Part shown: positions 1 to 12,469 of the stretch, piece after piece
Layout: each line of letters begins with the position of its first letter
Position numbering within the stretch: the stretch's first letter is position 1
DNA from: Sclerodactyla briareus
Taxonomy: Eukaryota; Echinodermata; Holothuroidea; Dendrochirotida; Sclerodactylidae
DNA: 64,000 nt
NCBI GenBank assembly: GCA_026419785.1
Contig: JAODTK010004098.1
Coordinates: forward strand, 124,001-188,000
Direction of reading: 5' to 3'
Translations under genes and position numbers: made by a program
The notes under the pieces: model-generated
The model's database searches: none
Seen by the model: only the letters and a program-made list of their open reading frames with translations
What the model was told of the DNA's origin: nothing

Positions 1-143
1 AACACAACAGTTCGCAACTTTTTGGCTCTCCAATAACCAAACTCTCATTAGATAGAATGTTGATTAGAGTCCGTAAGACGAAATCTTGAGGTGAAATTCC
101 TGACAACTTTCAAGCCAAGATGCTCAATTGTAGACGAAACGTC

Positions 144-275
144 TGGCAAAAGAGAAGGGCGATAGGGTGGCCAACCCGGACCTCTGTGTAATTGCCAAAT
201 GTTCAATGCATAGAGGTGGGGTTCACGGTCCAATAGTGGGTAAGTTACATATCCGAAATAGATTGCATTTCCACT
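144..275 (+). repeat. Dispersed repeat family R1, copy 1
   Basis: Shares AGAAGGGCGATAGGGTGGCC, CAACCCGGA, TGTGTAATTGCCA and, about 100 bp on, GAAATAGATT with the copies at 10497-10635 and 23480-23610; shorter parts recur near 16165-16225 and 41455-41515. No coding signal. The family is unknown to me. Confidence 0.6.
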
Positions 276-740
276 AACATTGGTACAACAAACCCACTGT
301 AGCTGGTTTGCTCATCAAGAATCACATCTTCATGGTAATTTCACCATTTACAGTGCAGCCTAGCCAATACACACAACATTGCGAAACAGCAACGCAGACA
401 ATTACAAATCTTCACAAAACTAGTCCTGCCCCCCTGCATTACCCAGTGCCAGGGAATTTCTTCTCTGCCCACCCTGCAATCCATCAATTCGTCCCTCCAC
501 TCACTGTAGTATCATTCCTGGTTCCTTCAATCCTGGGAGCACATGCTAGGCATCTAAGTTGCATTCCACTTCTGCTTCTAAATCACCCAGCCTCCTCCTC
601 CTCAAGACACCAGCCAACCCCCCTACCCTCCCCCAAGGTACAGAACAGCGGTGCCAACCCCCCCCCCCCCCAATGAGCTAGGGTGGCTATCCTGTGCAGG
701 TGGCCCCAACCGCACTGTAATAGGAAGGCACCATGAACAA

Positions 741-1130
741 GCTGGGATTCCATGGATGCGTATGCGTGTCCGGGCTGTATGTGAGAATCGTATATTTAAG
801 AAAATGAACATTTGTTTTAAGAAGAGAAAACACTGCAAGTTCATGCGGCAAAAGTGCATAAAAATGCAGCAGTCCATGCATATTTTCCTTAATGGACTTT
901 TTTAGGGAAGATATTCCATAGAATTCATTCGCGGTGATAGGCATCCGTGTATACATTGGTACATATGCTTATTTCGCCCATTCAGTATTGGTTTGCCTTC
1001 ATTTACAATTTTTGCCTCTGAGGAACCAATATCTATCTTTGCAACTAGGACATATTCAGACTCTGGCCCACGCTCAGTTGACGTGAATTGGTGATTTTCA
1101 CATACGCATTCGCATCTATGGAATCCTAGC
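741..1130. repeat. Inverted-repeat (foldback-like) element
   Basis: The segment at 741-769 (core GGATTCCATGGATGCGTATG) recurs in reverse complement at 1100-1130 (core GGATTCCATAGATGCGAATG), with further matching bases (GTGAGAATC / GTGAAAATC) inward. Arms of about 30 bp enclose about 330 bp without coding signal, like a small non-autonomous inverted-repeat element. No target duplication was seen. Confidence 0.4.
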
Positions 1131-2449
1131 CTCAGACTTCACCTGTACTGGAACTGAAAGAGATTATAGCACTGACGTGTTGGTAAATCATATATTCTAA
1201 CAAACTACCTGCCTAAGTCCTCTATGCAGGGTACAAATGAAAATATCTCTAATGTATCCTTCTGAACTTAAGAAACATAAGAAACACCATCATGGTAGCA
1301 CCCTCCATGAAAACGTTATACATTATACCTATCCCATTGCCTGACTGAATTTAAACCCCCCCCCCACTCTACCCCACTCCCTCCCACCATCTCCAGCATA
1401 GCCCAGACTAAAATTACAGATCCAAGAACACACAGTTTTGGGGGGTTGTCTGTACAAAAACTACATCAAGCTTCCTAGCCACACAGTGTGCCCACCACCT
1501 GTCCAAAGAACACTTCAGCACTGTGCATTAAAATTTGTAGGAGGAGAAGCATTTTGCGTGATTTCACATGATGGGCTCTAGGGCCCACAATGGGCCTTGG
1601 GCCCAAAATTCCTGAACACCCCAGATGCCCCTTCACTCGGCCATTAATTGTGACTAAGTTCCCCATGACCATCAAATACTGTAGGAGGAGTAGCAATTTG
1701 ATCAATTGTTGACAGATAGGTATGATAGATAGACATGCAGGATCACAATAGCTCACCCAGCACATGCTGGGGTGAGCTAAAAAGTATATTTCCGCGGATA
1801 CTCTGGCCTTTTGCATGATCCAACTAACAAATTGTCAAATTCCCCTCCCCCTTCCCCCACCTATTCTTACATACAGATGAAACCATTGCAGTCAGTAATG
1901 CATCTAGAGACATACAATATACTACCACCTGGGTTAACAAATGCATCAACAGTTGCCCTGGTCTGCTGCATGGATTAAACGAGAAAGCCAAAAGCTGAGT
2001 GATTCCTTAACTCTTTCTGACAACCCATAGCCAGACACAAGGACAAAGGGAGATTGTACCAGCTCATTACAGGCAACATACCATCTGACAAAATTCTCAA
2101 CCAACCAGTAGGATTGCTGTTCTCTTGATATGAAAGCTAAACACTAAATTCCAGGTTTTTCAGATCTGACCTCTGGTGACCTCTGACCTGACCCCAAAAC
2201 AATAGAGGTCATGTACTCATCATGGAGAACACACAGACAAAGTTGAGGTGCATCCCATCCAGGTGGGGTCGAGTTGATGTGTGTACAAGCCAAACGTGGC
2301 CAAAATATCGTCTTTTCACAAATTTTTCTATTACTGACTGAATTCACCCTGCCTGAACAAAAAACAATAGGGTTCCTGTACTCCCCATAGAAGTATATAG
2401 CAAATTTTCACTCGAGTCCATGTTAACGTGTTTACAAGCTAGGCTTCAC

Positions 2450-2471
2450 ACACATACACACACACACACAA
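2450..2471. repeat. CA microsatellite
   Basis: An ACACAC-type run with one interruption, in intron or intergenic DNA. Similar short CA runs occur near 6270-6310, 39768-39784 and 47602-47640. Confidence 0.85.
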
Positions 2472-2584
2472 TGTGACTGCATAGATTCCTCTGACTTCGT
2501 CAAGGAATCAATGAGGATCCCCCTCGCCCCTCCCCCCCCTCCGCTCTCCCCACCAAATGTTCACCCCTGAGATGAGACACTTAC

Positions 2585-2705
2585 GGTTACAAGTGAAACC
2601 ATCGCCATCGTAGCCAATACAACATTTGCAGACATATGAAAACACAGTCTGGGTAGCAGTCGGCATCATCGCTACATAGGTTTTCCTCGCAGGGGTCGAC
2701 TTGTT
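2585..2705 (-). CDS. EGF-like domain exon 4 of 4
   Basis: A 121-nt minus-strand exon between acceptor TCTTACTAATTCACAG and donor GTAAGT, phase 1 borders. The first half reads VDPCEENLCSDDADCYPD; the second half, one frame away, reads VFSYVCKCCIGYDGDGFTC. Together these give the six EGF cysteines plus one extra Cys after the fifth, and a canonical GYDGDG turn. The single one-base excess (121 instead of 120) lies between the halves. It is the most 3' exon recognised. Later exons of the gene must be outside the window, since nothing EGF-like or propeller-like was seen in 1-2584. Confidence 0.75.
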
Positions 2706-2984
2706 CTGTGAATTAGTAAGAAAATTGAAAATGTGACATCTGTCTCACAGACCTGGGTGGAGAAGAAGAGACGTTGTTCCAGATTGATCAGTATTTTGGC
2801 TCATGCCTCTACAGGTTCGAGGTAAATATTAAACACATGCCCCCAAAATTGACAGGTAGACCCAGCAACTTACTCGGTTCTGCAATCTTCATAGCATGCT
2901 CAAAGACCATTGTATGGAGTCGAGCATGGTGTGTGTCATGTCGTAATGAAACAGCACCAAAGCATGTACGCTGTGTTTCCAATG

Positions 2985-3700
2985 CAGCGGGGCGAGCGGG
3001 AGGGTTAGCGGGCACACAGGCAACGCGGGGTAACCGTTCCATCAGCCGGGCGGGCGGGATGGCTGGCAGGTGCCGCGTTTTAACACATTCAGGCACCTTT
3101 CCCATTGTTAGTGTGTATATGTGCTATGTAAACCGTGTATTAGTAATCATTATTATCTTATCATATTATCATGATCATTATTAAATTGTTAGCGATTATT
3201 TATCAAACACTGGATGCATTACTAGTGTTCAAAACTAAACACCTGTGTTTAATTTCTCAATGTCAACGATTAGTGCCCTAAAATACTATTAAAACTTCAC
3301 ATTGAACAGGTTTGGAGATTTATTAGCATATACTTGACACGTCAATGTTTTAAACATGCAAATATGTGATCAATAGGTGTCTGCCGTTAAAAAATAGAGA
3401 AAAATTTGTAGAAGATATCATTAGATGTGTTGTTTGAACCGACTTTAACATCAACATGTTCTCTATCGCCACTATCGGGCTACAAGCAGTAAGACTGCAG
3501 GGAAATCTGGACATCGTAACGAAATACCCGCTGGCCCGCAGGCAGACGGTGAGTAAAATCGCTACAGACCGATTGAGAAAATGCACGCGCGCCCGCCGCG
3601 TGCATGGAAACGGGTCCATAGAAAGTTATGGTGAGCGAATTTACCCGCCCGCCCGTCAGCGGCATGGACACGCCGCTTATCACAGTAGCCTTGTGCGAAC
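2985..3700. other. CpG-rich block without recognised gene
   Basis: Two GC- and CpG-rich patches (about 2985-3075 and 3585-3690) flank an AT-rich middle. Both contain GCGGGCGGG in opposite orientations. I see no exon or clear inverted repeat beyond that short match. It may be a degenerate transposon or a CpG-rich island inside an intron of the nidogen-like gene. Confidence 0.3.
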
Positions 3701-3910
3701 ATCCTTCCCTTTTAGTCGCCTTTTTGAAAGGCATGGATTCTGTAGTGTCTTGATTATAGCTATACACCCTCGGGCAAAGAGCCGAAGGTTTGGAAAAATA
3801 TACTGTCAGCAGTTGTAAACTAAAACAACCCACAGCCTTTATTTCAATCTCTATCAAGTCAAAACGTTGATAGGACTTCAACAGATTCAGTATCAGGTTT
3901 ATGACTATCT

Positions 3911-4002
3911 GGATTGGGGATAGGTGCAGTAGGGGATTGGGGATAGGTGCAGTAGGGGATTGGGGATAGGTGCAGTAGGGGATTGGGGATAGGTGCAGTA
4001 GG
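3911..4002. repeat. 23-bp perfect tandem repeat, four copies
   Basis: Four exact copies of a unit beginning GGATTGGGGATAGGTGCAGT. Because 23 is not a multiple of three and no frame hits a stop, it stretches a 240-codon minus-strand frame across the region, which I regard as an artefact of the repeat. Confidence 0.95.
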
Positions 4003-4021
4003 AGTTCGGATGGAAAAGCAA

Positions 4022-4047
4022 AGGAGAGGCAACTTCTTGCCTCTCCT
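4022..4047. repeat. Perfect 11-bp hairpin
   Basis: AGGAGAGGCAA, a four-base CTTC loop, then TTGCCTCTCCT: a perfect stem directly beside the 23-bp tandem repeat. Confidence 0.9.
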
Positions 4048-4716
4048 CTAGAACAGAGACCAGAGCTCAACAAGGCGAGTATGCCATAATCCCGTCCTCT
4101 CAGTGAGGCGCTGCGCGATTTAGTCACCTTGCGATAGTCGCGGTTATTTTCTCCGCAAACTTCAACTTCAGTCAACTCACATTCTATTGCATTCTCGCTC
4201 AAATCATGGTATGCAGAAAGTCAGAATGATTCTCCCAATTTTTTTTTTCAGTTTCTTCTGTATTTAGAGAAAGAATGGATGGAACCTCTTTTTATAACGG
4301 TTTAATGGCATCCCATGGCTAGTAAAGCTCATTCTGTCATGGTCTATTTTATTCATCCTCGATAGTCAGGGAACAGATTCTCTCAAAAATGTTGAAACCC
4401 TACAATCCAAATTCAGAGGTTCAAGCATGTTGTCTTGTTGAGTTATTTGACGAATCATGACGTAAACTGGAATATATAGTGGTATCAAAAGTCAAAACTT
4501 TACTTGAATGCACAAGGTATTTTGTATATGACACAACATAAGTAAAAGTTTGTAGATACTGTACTGCAGACATCAGCTTTTAAGGCCAATGTCTTGGAAT
4601 ATGACGGACTTTTGGGTACTTTCTATATATACACTGAACACCCGAAACCTCAGAACAAATTTCAGCTGATTTGAGTGTACCGATAAGGAATTATTAGCTA
4701 TTGCAAATTTTGCCTT

Positions 4717-4983
4717 GTGACATCACGGGGGGAACTGCAGAATCCGCTATATTTCAAAATCAATTTAAAACATGTACTTTTGAAAATCTTGTACCAAACA
4801 ATTAATTGATGAGCTTTTGAATAAGACCTACAAAATGGTCCACAAAAATTTTGAAAAATAATCTCATAATTTTTTTTAGTGAATACCTTTCTTCACCTTC
4901 CTATCATCATGGCGCAAAAATGCAACATTCACTGTGTTGCGTCTATGAGCAGCTCTTGCACCATTCCCCCCGTGATGTCATAG
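4717..4983. repeat. Element with TGACATCACGGGGGG inverted ends
   Basis: TGACATCACGGGGGGAA at about 4717-4734 is repeated in reverse complement at about 4965-4982 (TTCCCCCCGTGATGTCA). The spacer is about 230 bp of AT-rich DNA. A stretch just upstream (TTTCAGCTGATTTGAGTGT near 4660) resembles one near 49340, so this is probably part of a dispersed family. Confidence 0.45.
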
Positions 4984-5171
4984 ATTGCTGCAAGTTCTCA
5001 ATAGTTAATTGAAATATTTCAACAAGGCAACATGCTATAACCTACCCCAAAGTTATGGTGTGCTGTTTTCTGGTATGTACTCTTTTCACCAGTGCTAATT
5101 TTTAAAGCATAATTGTTACATGACCATTGGCCTTCAATTAGGTTACTCAGCGTGGGGAAATTTAGACGTAC

Positions 5172-5288
5172 CATTAAGATGTATCCATGCTTGGAAACCA
5201 GATTTACATTCGCAGGTGTAGGTAGTTCCATCCGGAATGCAAAGAGCATTACGGCTGCAGCGGTTGTCTGCGCAGGGATCCACAACTT
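5172..5288 (-). CDS. EGF-like domain exon 3 of 4
   Basis: A 117-nt minus-strand exon between acceptor TTGTTCAAGTAG and donor GTACGT, phase 1 to phase 1. It reads VVDPCADNRCSRNALC, then TTYTCECKSGF, with five EGF cysteines in a single frame. In that frame the end reads QAWIHLN and lacks the sixth cysteine. One extra base before, and one lost base inside, the last codons would give HGYIC, the expected ending. The net length is unchanged, so the exon keeps a multiple of three. Same family and orientation as the flanking EGF exons. Confidence 0.7.
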
Positions 5289-6662
5289 CTACTTGAACAA
5301 AGATCGGGGTAAAAAAAAACAAGTTGGGGTTATAGAGACTATTTTCAAATAAAAAGTTGCCATCAACAATGGGTGAGGTTTCGTATAAATAACATTAGCA
5401 TCCGCTTTTTATATCGTACAGTATTAATAATATGCACAAAATTATTCCTTCCTTTTCTAATAGCCTCCATTAATGCTAGGTTTACTTGGCTTGAGGCTAG
5501 CCTACCCTTCAGCCTTTAGTCACGACTACCCCAATATAGACAGAGAGAGATACAGCTAGAAAACACAGTGAATGATAAGTCTGATGAACAAACTCTTCCA
5601 GAAGTTTGAATAGTCTTGAATAGCTTTGCAAATTTCTCAACAGAAATGATCTGTCAAGGGTACTCAAATTACAGAACTATTGGCCTCCATGGAGTAGCGG
5701 AATCTCATCAGCAACTACTTCAGTCATTTTATACCTGCTACTATTTTGTGAGCTGCAAATAGCACACAAAATCTATCAAAAAATATGTCTGAAAACAACT
5801 GTTTCCCCAAAAAATATTCATAATTATAGAAATTCCAGGAATCCTTCATCTAACATGCGTGAGAACCACCCTTCGTTTTGATACTTTGTACCGATATTTG
5901 AAACCATTCAGTCTTTCCAATCTCTAAAATATACTGAAAAAAGTACATGTTTTTGAAAATTCCTCAATTTGGTCAAAAATCCAGTTTTCCCCTGAAGTCC
6001 ACATTTTTGGTAATTTGCTGATTCATAGAAAACGTGGTAAATATGGCCTTTGTACATTGCTACCAAAATTTGAAAATAATTCAGACCAATGGAATCAGCG
6101 AATATCTTTATCTAGAATCGTTTTGCCTCCCTAAGGTCACAATTTTGATAGTTCTGCTAGTTTCTGAGAGAATATATATGTTTTGTTGACTATTCAGACG
6201 TGTTCAGCCACTCCAAAATGGAGATATCTGCAAAAAACCATCAAAAATCTGACGGACATGTGAACGCACACACACCCACACACTCAACACAAACGCAAAC
6301 ACACAAACGGACCACTTTCGCGTGTGCACCTCATTGCTGGATCACACGGCCGACACCCATAGGTACCCCACCAATGGGTACCCATCAGTGTATAGTTCTA
6401 CAACCACCACTATGGTTACCATAGCAACCATTGCTATGGCAACAGCCATATAGGTGAAATGGCAAACTGACTACAATGTCTTATCCTGCCCTGTCATGAA
6501 ACTTGTCATAATTAATAATAATACATATATATCTATTATTTGTATACTATTGCATTAAAAAGAATTGGCATTTCTATTAATGCCAATGCACTTCATATTC
6601 TAAGCTCAACTGGCAACTAAGATGACATAAGTGATTTCTAACTACCGATTCCGTTACTCTAC

Positions 6663-6785
6663 CTTTGCAAAGAAATCGTAACCAGCGTAGCCCTCATTGC
6701 ATGTGCAAGCGTAAGTGATATCAAGCGGGGAGCATACGGCATTCTCGTCGCATGTGTTCCGACGGCAAGGATACAAATGCCTCCG
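6663..6785 (-). CDS. EGF-like domain exon 2 of 4
   Basis: A 123-nt minus-strand exon with acceptor ending CATAAACTATAG (pyrimidine tract just upstream) and donor GTAGAG. The central part reads PCRRNTCDENAVC, then TYACTCNEGYAGY, giving five of six EGF cysteines in one frame. The sixth is recovered only if one base is missing before the GC of the last codons. One extra base near the start is needed to join the phase-1 border to the D-P-C motif. The two shifts cancel, so the exon length is still a multiple of three. The Asp of GDG is a Tyr here. It belongs to the same EGF repeat series as its neighbours. Confidence 0.7.
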
Positions 6786-9253
6786 CTATAGTTTATGGAG
6801 TGGGTGAGGAAAAACGTGCAAGCGAGAGATATATATATTTGAGCGAGGGTTGTTAGTAGCAATGCAACAAATGCTGACAAGCACATCCCCAGCACAGGAC
6901 TACTTATTGTACTACCACCAAATACACTTGGGGAACACACACAGCTACCACAATCTGAGCAAGCAGATTTTAAGAAGTAATCTAGTTTTGCAATTTGAAG
7001 AAGAGGGAATGCACACCAATTAAACAAAGTGAGGGAAATTGCAGTATAGAACAGTCTGTGCGAGCAACAATCTTCACCACGATCCTCATCCAGTTATCAC
7101 GTTGGATGACATACATTGTTAGGTCGCGTGTTTCTGTTTGGTTTGATTCTGCTGTAAAGGATGCAGCGTTCCTACACAAACAATACCTGCAAGCCCCCCC
7201 AGTTGATGCAGCCATGCACAGTTGAAGTTCAGACGAACAACCATGCAGTTCATCAAACCAAAAGCTATAGCAAACATGAGTTGAAGAGCAATCTGAATAA
7301 TTCTGGGCAGCAAAGTGAGCTGCTAACCAAAACTCTGTATTTTTAGTTTTGAATGGAAAAAAGGAACTTATTCAAAATATGAACACTGATTCAACTGGCT
7401 GGTATGAGGTGAGAAAATTGTAATAGTGGGGGCATGAAGGACCTGCTCTGAAACAATTTGTTAGCAATAAACCGCCTGGGAGAATTCTAATCATAGCATT
7501 GGCTACAGTACCACCACCTGAAATAATATAGAGACAGACAAGCACTACATTCGAGCAATTCTCTCAGAAACCCCTGTTCCATCCAGTGAGCATGCAGTTT
7601 CTGTGAAACAATAGCTGTCTAAAGCAAAATGATCAGGTAGATGCCACTACGAGGTGAACTATCACCCACTTGAGTAGAGTTTACAATGACTTAATGCATT
7701 GAATATATTAATGGACCAGCTATCCATTCTTTGGCTGATAAGGCAGGTAAGAACCAGAAGGTAAAAGCCTCAGAAGAAGGCAAAATGCACAGGGAGCTTA
7801 TTATCTTCATTATACATCGGCCAGCAATTTCCCCTCAAGATATTCTCAGTGGAAAGAAACCACCAAGTCACAGGCAGAGGTCATTGCACAACCTAATTCC
7901 TATGATTTGGCTGATAATACATCATGACCAGTGACAGCCAGCCCTGGCAAAAGTATTTGGAATTCATTCATAATATCGAAAATAATAATTATATACAGTC
8001 CTTTATGAAGGGCAGAATACAGTTAGGTTTAGCACCTCGGGGCAGGACTGTAAGAGTGGGGACTGTAGGTCTCCCAATGAAATTAGGATTTGAGAGTACA
8101 AATCTCCCCATTTAGTTGCCACACCAGTAGAAATGAATAATGCAGAGATATGCTATTACCCCTCTCAGGGGTAGGGTGTTTGCCCATCTCAGACCTCCTG
8201 AGTCAATTACAATCCTAAACATTAGATGAGTGACTGTGTGCACTGAGAAGGAATCAATTGAATTATGGACACTTTTTCAATGTATTATCTTAGGCTGTTT
8301 GGCTTCATACAAGTACACGTCTTAGTGGACTCTGATATTTCCAAAAGAGGTACTGTCCACGCACAAAGAGGAACATTGCAACTTTTGTTAGGAACAGTGC
8401 AGAGAAGAGTTTATTAGACACAATAGACAGAGCAAGTTTATTAGAAAAGCTTTCTGTTGCTTTTTTGTTTTACTTGATAGAGGGGGATAATGCAATTGCT
8501 GTGTAACAGCATTTCAGTTAGGAGGAGTTGGGAGGGGGAAATGGGCAGAGGGACGCACAGAGAGGAATGGAGACGCACGGGATGGAGGATAGGAGGGAGA
8601 AGGCGGATGCGTGCTATGTGAGGAGAAGGAGACGTTTGATCAATTCCCGGCCAGGCTGTGGCTATGATTACTTCAATTGGAGAAAAAAAGAAAACATTAC
8701 ATACGACAGAACATTTGGGCATGCACAACTACTAAGAGGAACTATTGTACCACATACCATGCTAGCCTACAAAGAAGAGTTGAAATACATTGCAATAACA
8801 CCTATATGGCAATGGCCCACTAATAGAGAACCAGAGGAACAGAGGGTTGACTAGCAAAAGCCACTAAAGTCCAAACTCTACTAAACAACAAGGTTTTTTT
8901 TTTCAAAAGAACAGTAATTTCAAATACCTGAGCTCAAAAATATTGTAAATTAGCCTTCAACTGTGCTACACCAGTAACTTTCTACTGAGGAAAAGTGATA
9001 GCAATTGTCTACAGGAAACATTCTCAACCAAGATTTTCAGGAGAATCATTTCAATAAACTCTCCAAAACATTCAAACACACACAAAAAAGGAACTTGTTT
9101 GGAAGTGTTGCATTTTGCGGAAATTGCCGAAATCTGGCCAGCACTTCGGCCACTTGGCGACCCTGGCCAGGGGTCATCCTTCAGGGAAATATGGGAAAGG
9201 TTTTTTTTTTATATTAATGTTTCCTAGAGAGGATTGGTCTTCTCTGTAATTAC

Positions 9254-9376
9254 CTTCACAGCTGTAGCCATTTCCTTCATAACCTTCATAGCACTCACAC
9301 CGGTAAGTGTCTGCATCAGGGAAGCATGATGCAAACAAGTGACATCTATTGCTCTCACATGGGTCAGTCACTGGAC
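9254..9376 (-). CDS. EGF-like domain exon 1 of 4 (intact)
   Basis: A 123-nt minus-strand exon, phase 1 to phase 1, with acceptor TTTTTTCTCTGCAG and donor GTAATT. It encodes one complete EGF-like module of 41 residues, beginning GPVTDPCESNRCHLFASC and ending EGYEGNGYSCE. All six cysteines are present with EGF spacing (C-x4-C-x5-C-x8-C-x-C-x8-C), and it has the GY-G-x-G pattern of nidogen-type, non-calcium-binding EGF repeats. The frame is uninterrupted, making this the cleanest exon of the gene. One domain per exon in phase 1-1 permits duplication or skipping without frame damage, which is known for EGF genes. Confidence 0.85.
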
Positions 9377-10496
9377 CTGCAGAGAAAAAAGTCAATACAG
9401 TTACCATATCACCTCTAATATGCCCCAGGAGAGAATCACATTTTCAGAGCAATCTGGGCAATCAACTTCCATAACTTTTCCATGACCAAAAATAAAGAAT
9501 TCCCATGACCTTCTCTATGACATCTTGCACAGAATTCTTAACTGGACATCCAAAAAAGAGCCAAAGCAACGAATTGTATCGCCACATTACTCGGGTACAG
9601 CTGATTCGCATCATCTCTACAATTTTTCGGTAGACTACATTCGGTTCTGACATAGGTGGTGATCAATTTGGAGGTCATCTAAGGTCAACAAATTCTTGCC
9701 ACATATAGAGACAAGATAAGTTAATAATGCGATGTCGAACGACAAACCAGTATCAAGGGCATGTCCAAAAAACACTCTCCACCCCCTATGCAAGAGAAGT
9801 ACAGTTTAACAACAGAGCTAAAACACCAATTCCATAATGGGGAGACCATTACAAGGAACATAGGGGCCAGAATCGACGGACATGGATCGGTTTGTGTGCG
9901 TGACTATTTGAACAAGAAAACACCCTAATTTGTTTCATTAAGATCAAATAATGTTTTCAATTAAGGCCCATGAGAATGTTACTAAGGTTGTTCTTGATTT
10001 GAATGGCACCACCAATCCATTAATCCTTCTATTCTCTCTGTATAGGCTTTAATCATTTTCAGTTCACTAGTTGTAGCTTTTACATTCTTGTATTTGATAT
10101 AGTTAGCCAGAATATCTGGGTCTGCTGGACACAATGAAGCTCACGTCTGTGCAGCCCATTGACCTACATGCCATCGCAAAAACTCATGTGTGCCTTGCTG
10201 TCCTTGTTTTGGAATGTTCACTTAAATTCAAAAATTCAGTCAATTTGTGGTTGCTGGCAGTCATCGCAAACACAGCTCGCCGTCTTGACGACAAGATTTG
10301 GCAACGCCAAACCATTCGTTTAACTACAAGCACCCACAATTTTTTTCCCCAGTGTTCTCAAATGTTACTTTAACTCTGATGCTGATGTGGCGTATGGTAT
10401 CGGACGAAATGGACTGTCACTGACAGTGAAGTTGCTGCTTTTTTAGCTGAATTCCCGGAGCCAAAAACTCACCGTTGTGGCATAAGTAAGTGGGAA

Positions 10497-10635
10497 CAAG
10501 AGAAGGGCGATGGGTGGCCAACCCGGATTTTGTGAATTTGCCAGAAGCCAACATGGCATGTGAGTGGGTGCATAGTCCATGTGGGGTACGTTGAATAAAT
10601 GAAATAGATTTTGCAGCATTCAACATCCTTGACAC
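10497..10635 (+). repeat. Dispersed repeat family R1, copy 2
   Basis: Contains AGAAGGGCGATGGGTGGCC, CAACCCGGATTTTGTGAATT, GTGGGTGCATAGTCCATG and GAAATAGATTTTG. It lies between two short coding-like stretches on the plus strand (about 10385-10490 and 10672-10890) that I could not identify. Confidence 0.6.
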
Positions 10636-11942
10636 AACATACATACTGACCTGGAACTATGGCACTCCTCCATCGAGAACCTCACGTTGGGGAACGCTCT
10701 TCATGGAAAGCATTGACGGACGAGAATGTCACCGACATGGCGTTGCGCGTGGGTCAAACTCTGCCTCATCAGCCCAGGCAGTCATCATATGTTGATTTTT
10801 TGCTCAAGAGGAATGATTAGGTGGCCGCTGTTCTGAGGGAGAGGACTCGGCTCTCGAAAGAATGGATCACACCTGAAGGAGGGCAGAAAGCACAATAAAC
10901 GATCTCAGGTATGATTCAACATTGATTCATGTTTCCGCTATTTCGACTCATTTTCCAAAAGGTCAACAGGAATCAAACCTAGATGTACATCAGACAAGCA
11001 TGGCGTAATTAATTCCTATATGAATTAGGAATTTGTTTCAGTCATTGCATTCTTGGTGGTCCAATTATTTATAGGAAGGTTCAACATCGACCTGAGTCAA
11101 GTCATGTCAAGCAATAAACTATGGCAAGAGTACTTTTATGGCTTATATCCTGTTACTTGTACATGAAAACCACACAAGACAGCTTATTATGGCTCTTTGG
11201 TTGGTCCCTCTTGGGTTACTTCTGTTTAGGAGATTAGGTAAAGGCTTGAGCATGCTGTACCACCCACTGCCAGTGGATGAGTACCCATCTATTAACATTT
11301 TCATCATCATCATCACCCCCCCAGTTTTAAACGTCGCGGTTCCACTTCTAGTGGGTTAGACGGCAATTGAATACACTTCATTAACCGCTGTCACAAGGTG
11401 CGGATATTACAGTCACTTCTAGCAAACTATTAAAATGAGCAGGTGCCGCTTTTCTCCAATACATTTTCATACACCTTAAAACACATCGCCAAACAGAATA
11501 TCTTGGTACATGGACACTGTATGTGTCTACATGGACCCACTCTCACGGTCTTCACCCAGTACGACTGATGCCCGCCATAGTGATTTTGTTATGTATGGAA
11601 CACTAACCCTATATCCGCCTCCCGTCCCTAACCTGACCAATGAATTATTTATTGTGCCTGTATGGTGGTGCTTTAGGTACGACTCTCAATGCCTGACCCA
11701 TCATCACAGACTGTGGTTTGTATCATCTCATGCCTCCATGCCTACCCCCCCCCCACCTAAACTTTTGCGCCAACCCACCCCCAAACACCCACAACAAACA
11801 ACTGTTTGATTAACCTGGATGGTGCCTCCCTGAGGGTGTCTTTGTATGCTATAAACAAACACACAAAGCCTGTTCCTCCACATAGTAGGATTGACCTCAT
11901 ACTGATCTGTTATGTATGGTCTCACTACCCATGACCATACAG

Positions 11943-12390
11943 AGTGTTGGCACAATTGGTAGAGCATCGGCGTTCCACTCAAAGGACTTCAACTGGGAAC
12001 CTGTTGCCTTCTCGCTGACCGCTCAGCACAAGGGACAAGGGTAGGCAATTTGCAAAGTTGCCGTCTGCATTGATCCCCCACTCCCACATAAAGGTATCGC
12101 CAAAGAGGCATTGCCTTATTCCGTGTACCTGGCAAAAGTTCCCCGGTTGGCTACCATTGGAGTGTCCCCTTCCACCTGGGGGATCAGATTCAATGACAAA
12201 ATGAGATACAACCATTCGCAAGTTGCCCTCTGTGTGGAATACCAACAGCCACCAATAGGTAGTTCTTATTCCGTGTACTTTGTAAAGGATCGCAGCGACA
12301 ATTAGTGCGGTATCCAGGTCTGCACCCTCGCTGAGCCTTAAAGAAGGTTCGGTCCTCTCTTGCCGGCAATTACCTAGAGGAATACTCCGC
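11943..12390 (+). mobile_element. tRNA-derived SINE, copy 1
   Basis: Starts with a tRNA-like head (GTTGGCACAATTGGTAGAGC, an A-box-like stretch). Body segments such as GTTGCCTTCTCGCTGACCGC, CTCAGCACAAGGGA, GAGGCATTGCCTTATTCCGT and GCGGTATCCAGGTCTGCACC each have a counterpart, in the same order, on the minus strand at 35335-35690. About 140 bp around 12160-12300 has no counterpart there. Two copies sharing a tRNA-like head and a unique body fit a SINE family. Confidence 0.6.
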
Positions 12391-12469
12391 CACCCCCCCT
12401 CCCCACCACAATCCACCCACACCCCCCATAACACCTGCCACCCCCGGACAGACCGCCATTAAATAATAC

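Larger units (their letters stand above)
1..2584. other. Non-coding stretch with simple repeats
   Basis: No exon recognised on either strand. Holds one copy of the dispersed R1 family (144-275), a run of about 14 C at 658-671, the inverted-repeat pair near 741-1130, a GACCTC-rich patch at 2160-2200 and a CA microsatellite near 2450-2470. If the nidogen-like gene continues leftwards, this is intron. Confidence 0.5.

Noticed and set aside
3480-4202. 240-codon open frame on the minus strand, the longest in the window
   Set aside because: Its length depends on the 23-bp tandem repeat, which has no stop in any frame, and on CpG-rich flanks. The peptide is a repeat of LLHLSPIP-type words with no domain.
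10385-10890. Two short plus-strand coding-like stretches around R1 copy 2 (for example VTDSEVAAFLAEFPEPKTHR and WITPEGGQKAQ)
   Set aside because: Interrupted by a stop and by the R1 repeat, with no known family. Possibly a dead transposon or retro-copy fragment, but not assignable.
11979-12434. 151-codon open frame on the minus strand
   Set aside because: It lies antisense within the tRNA-derived SINE copy 1. Its second copy at 35.3-35.7 kb does not conserve a frame.
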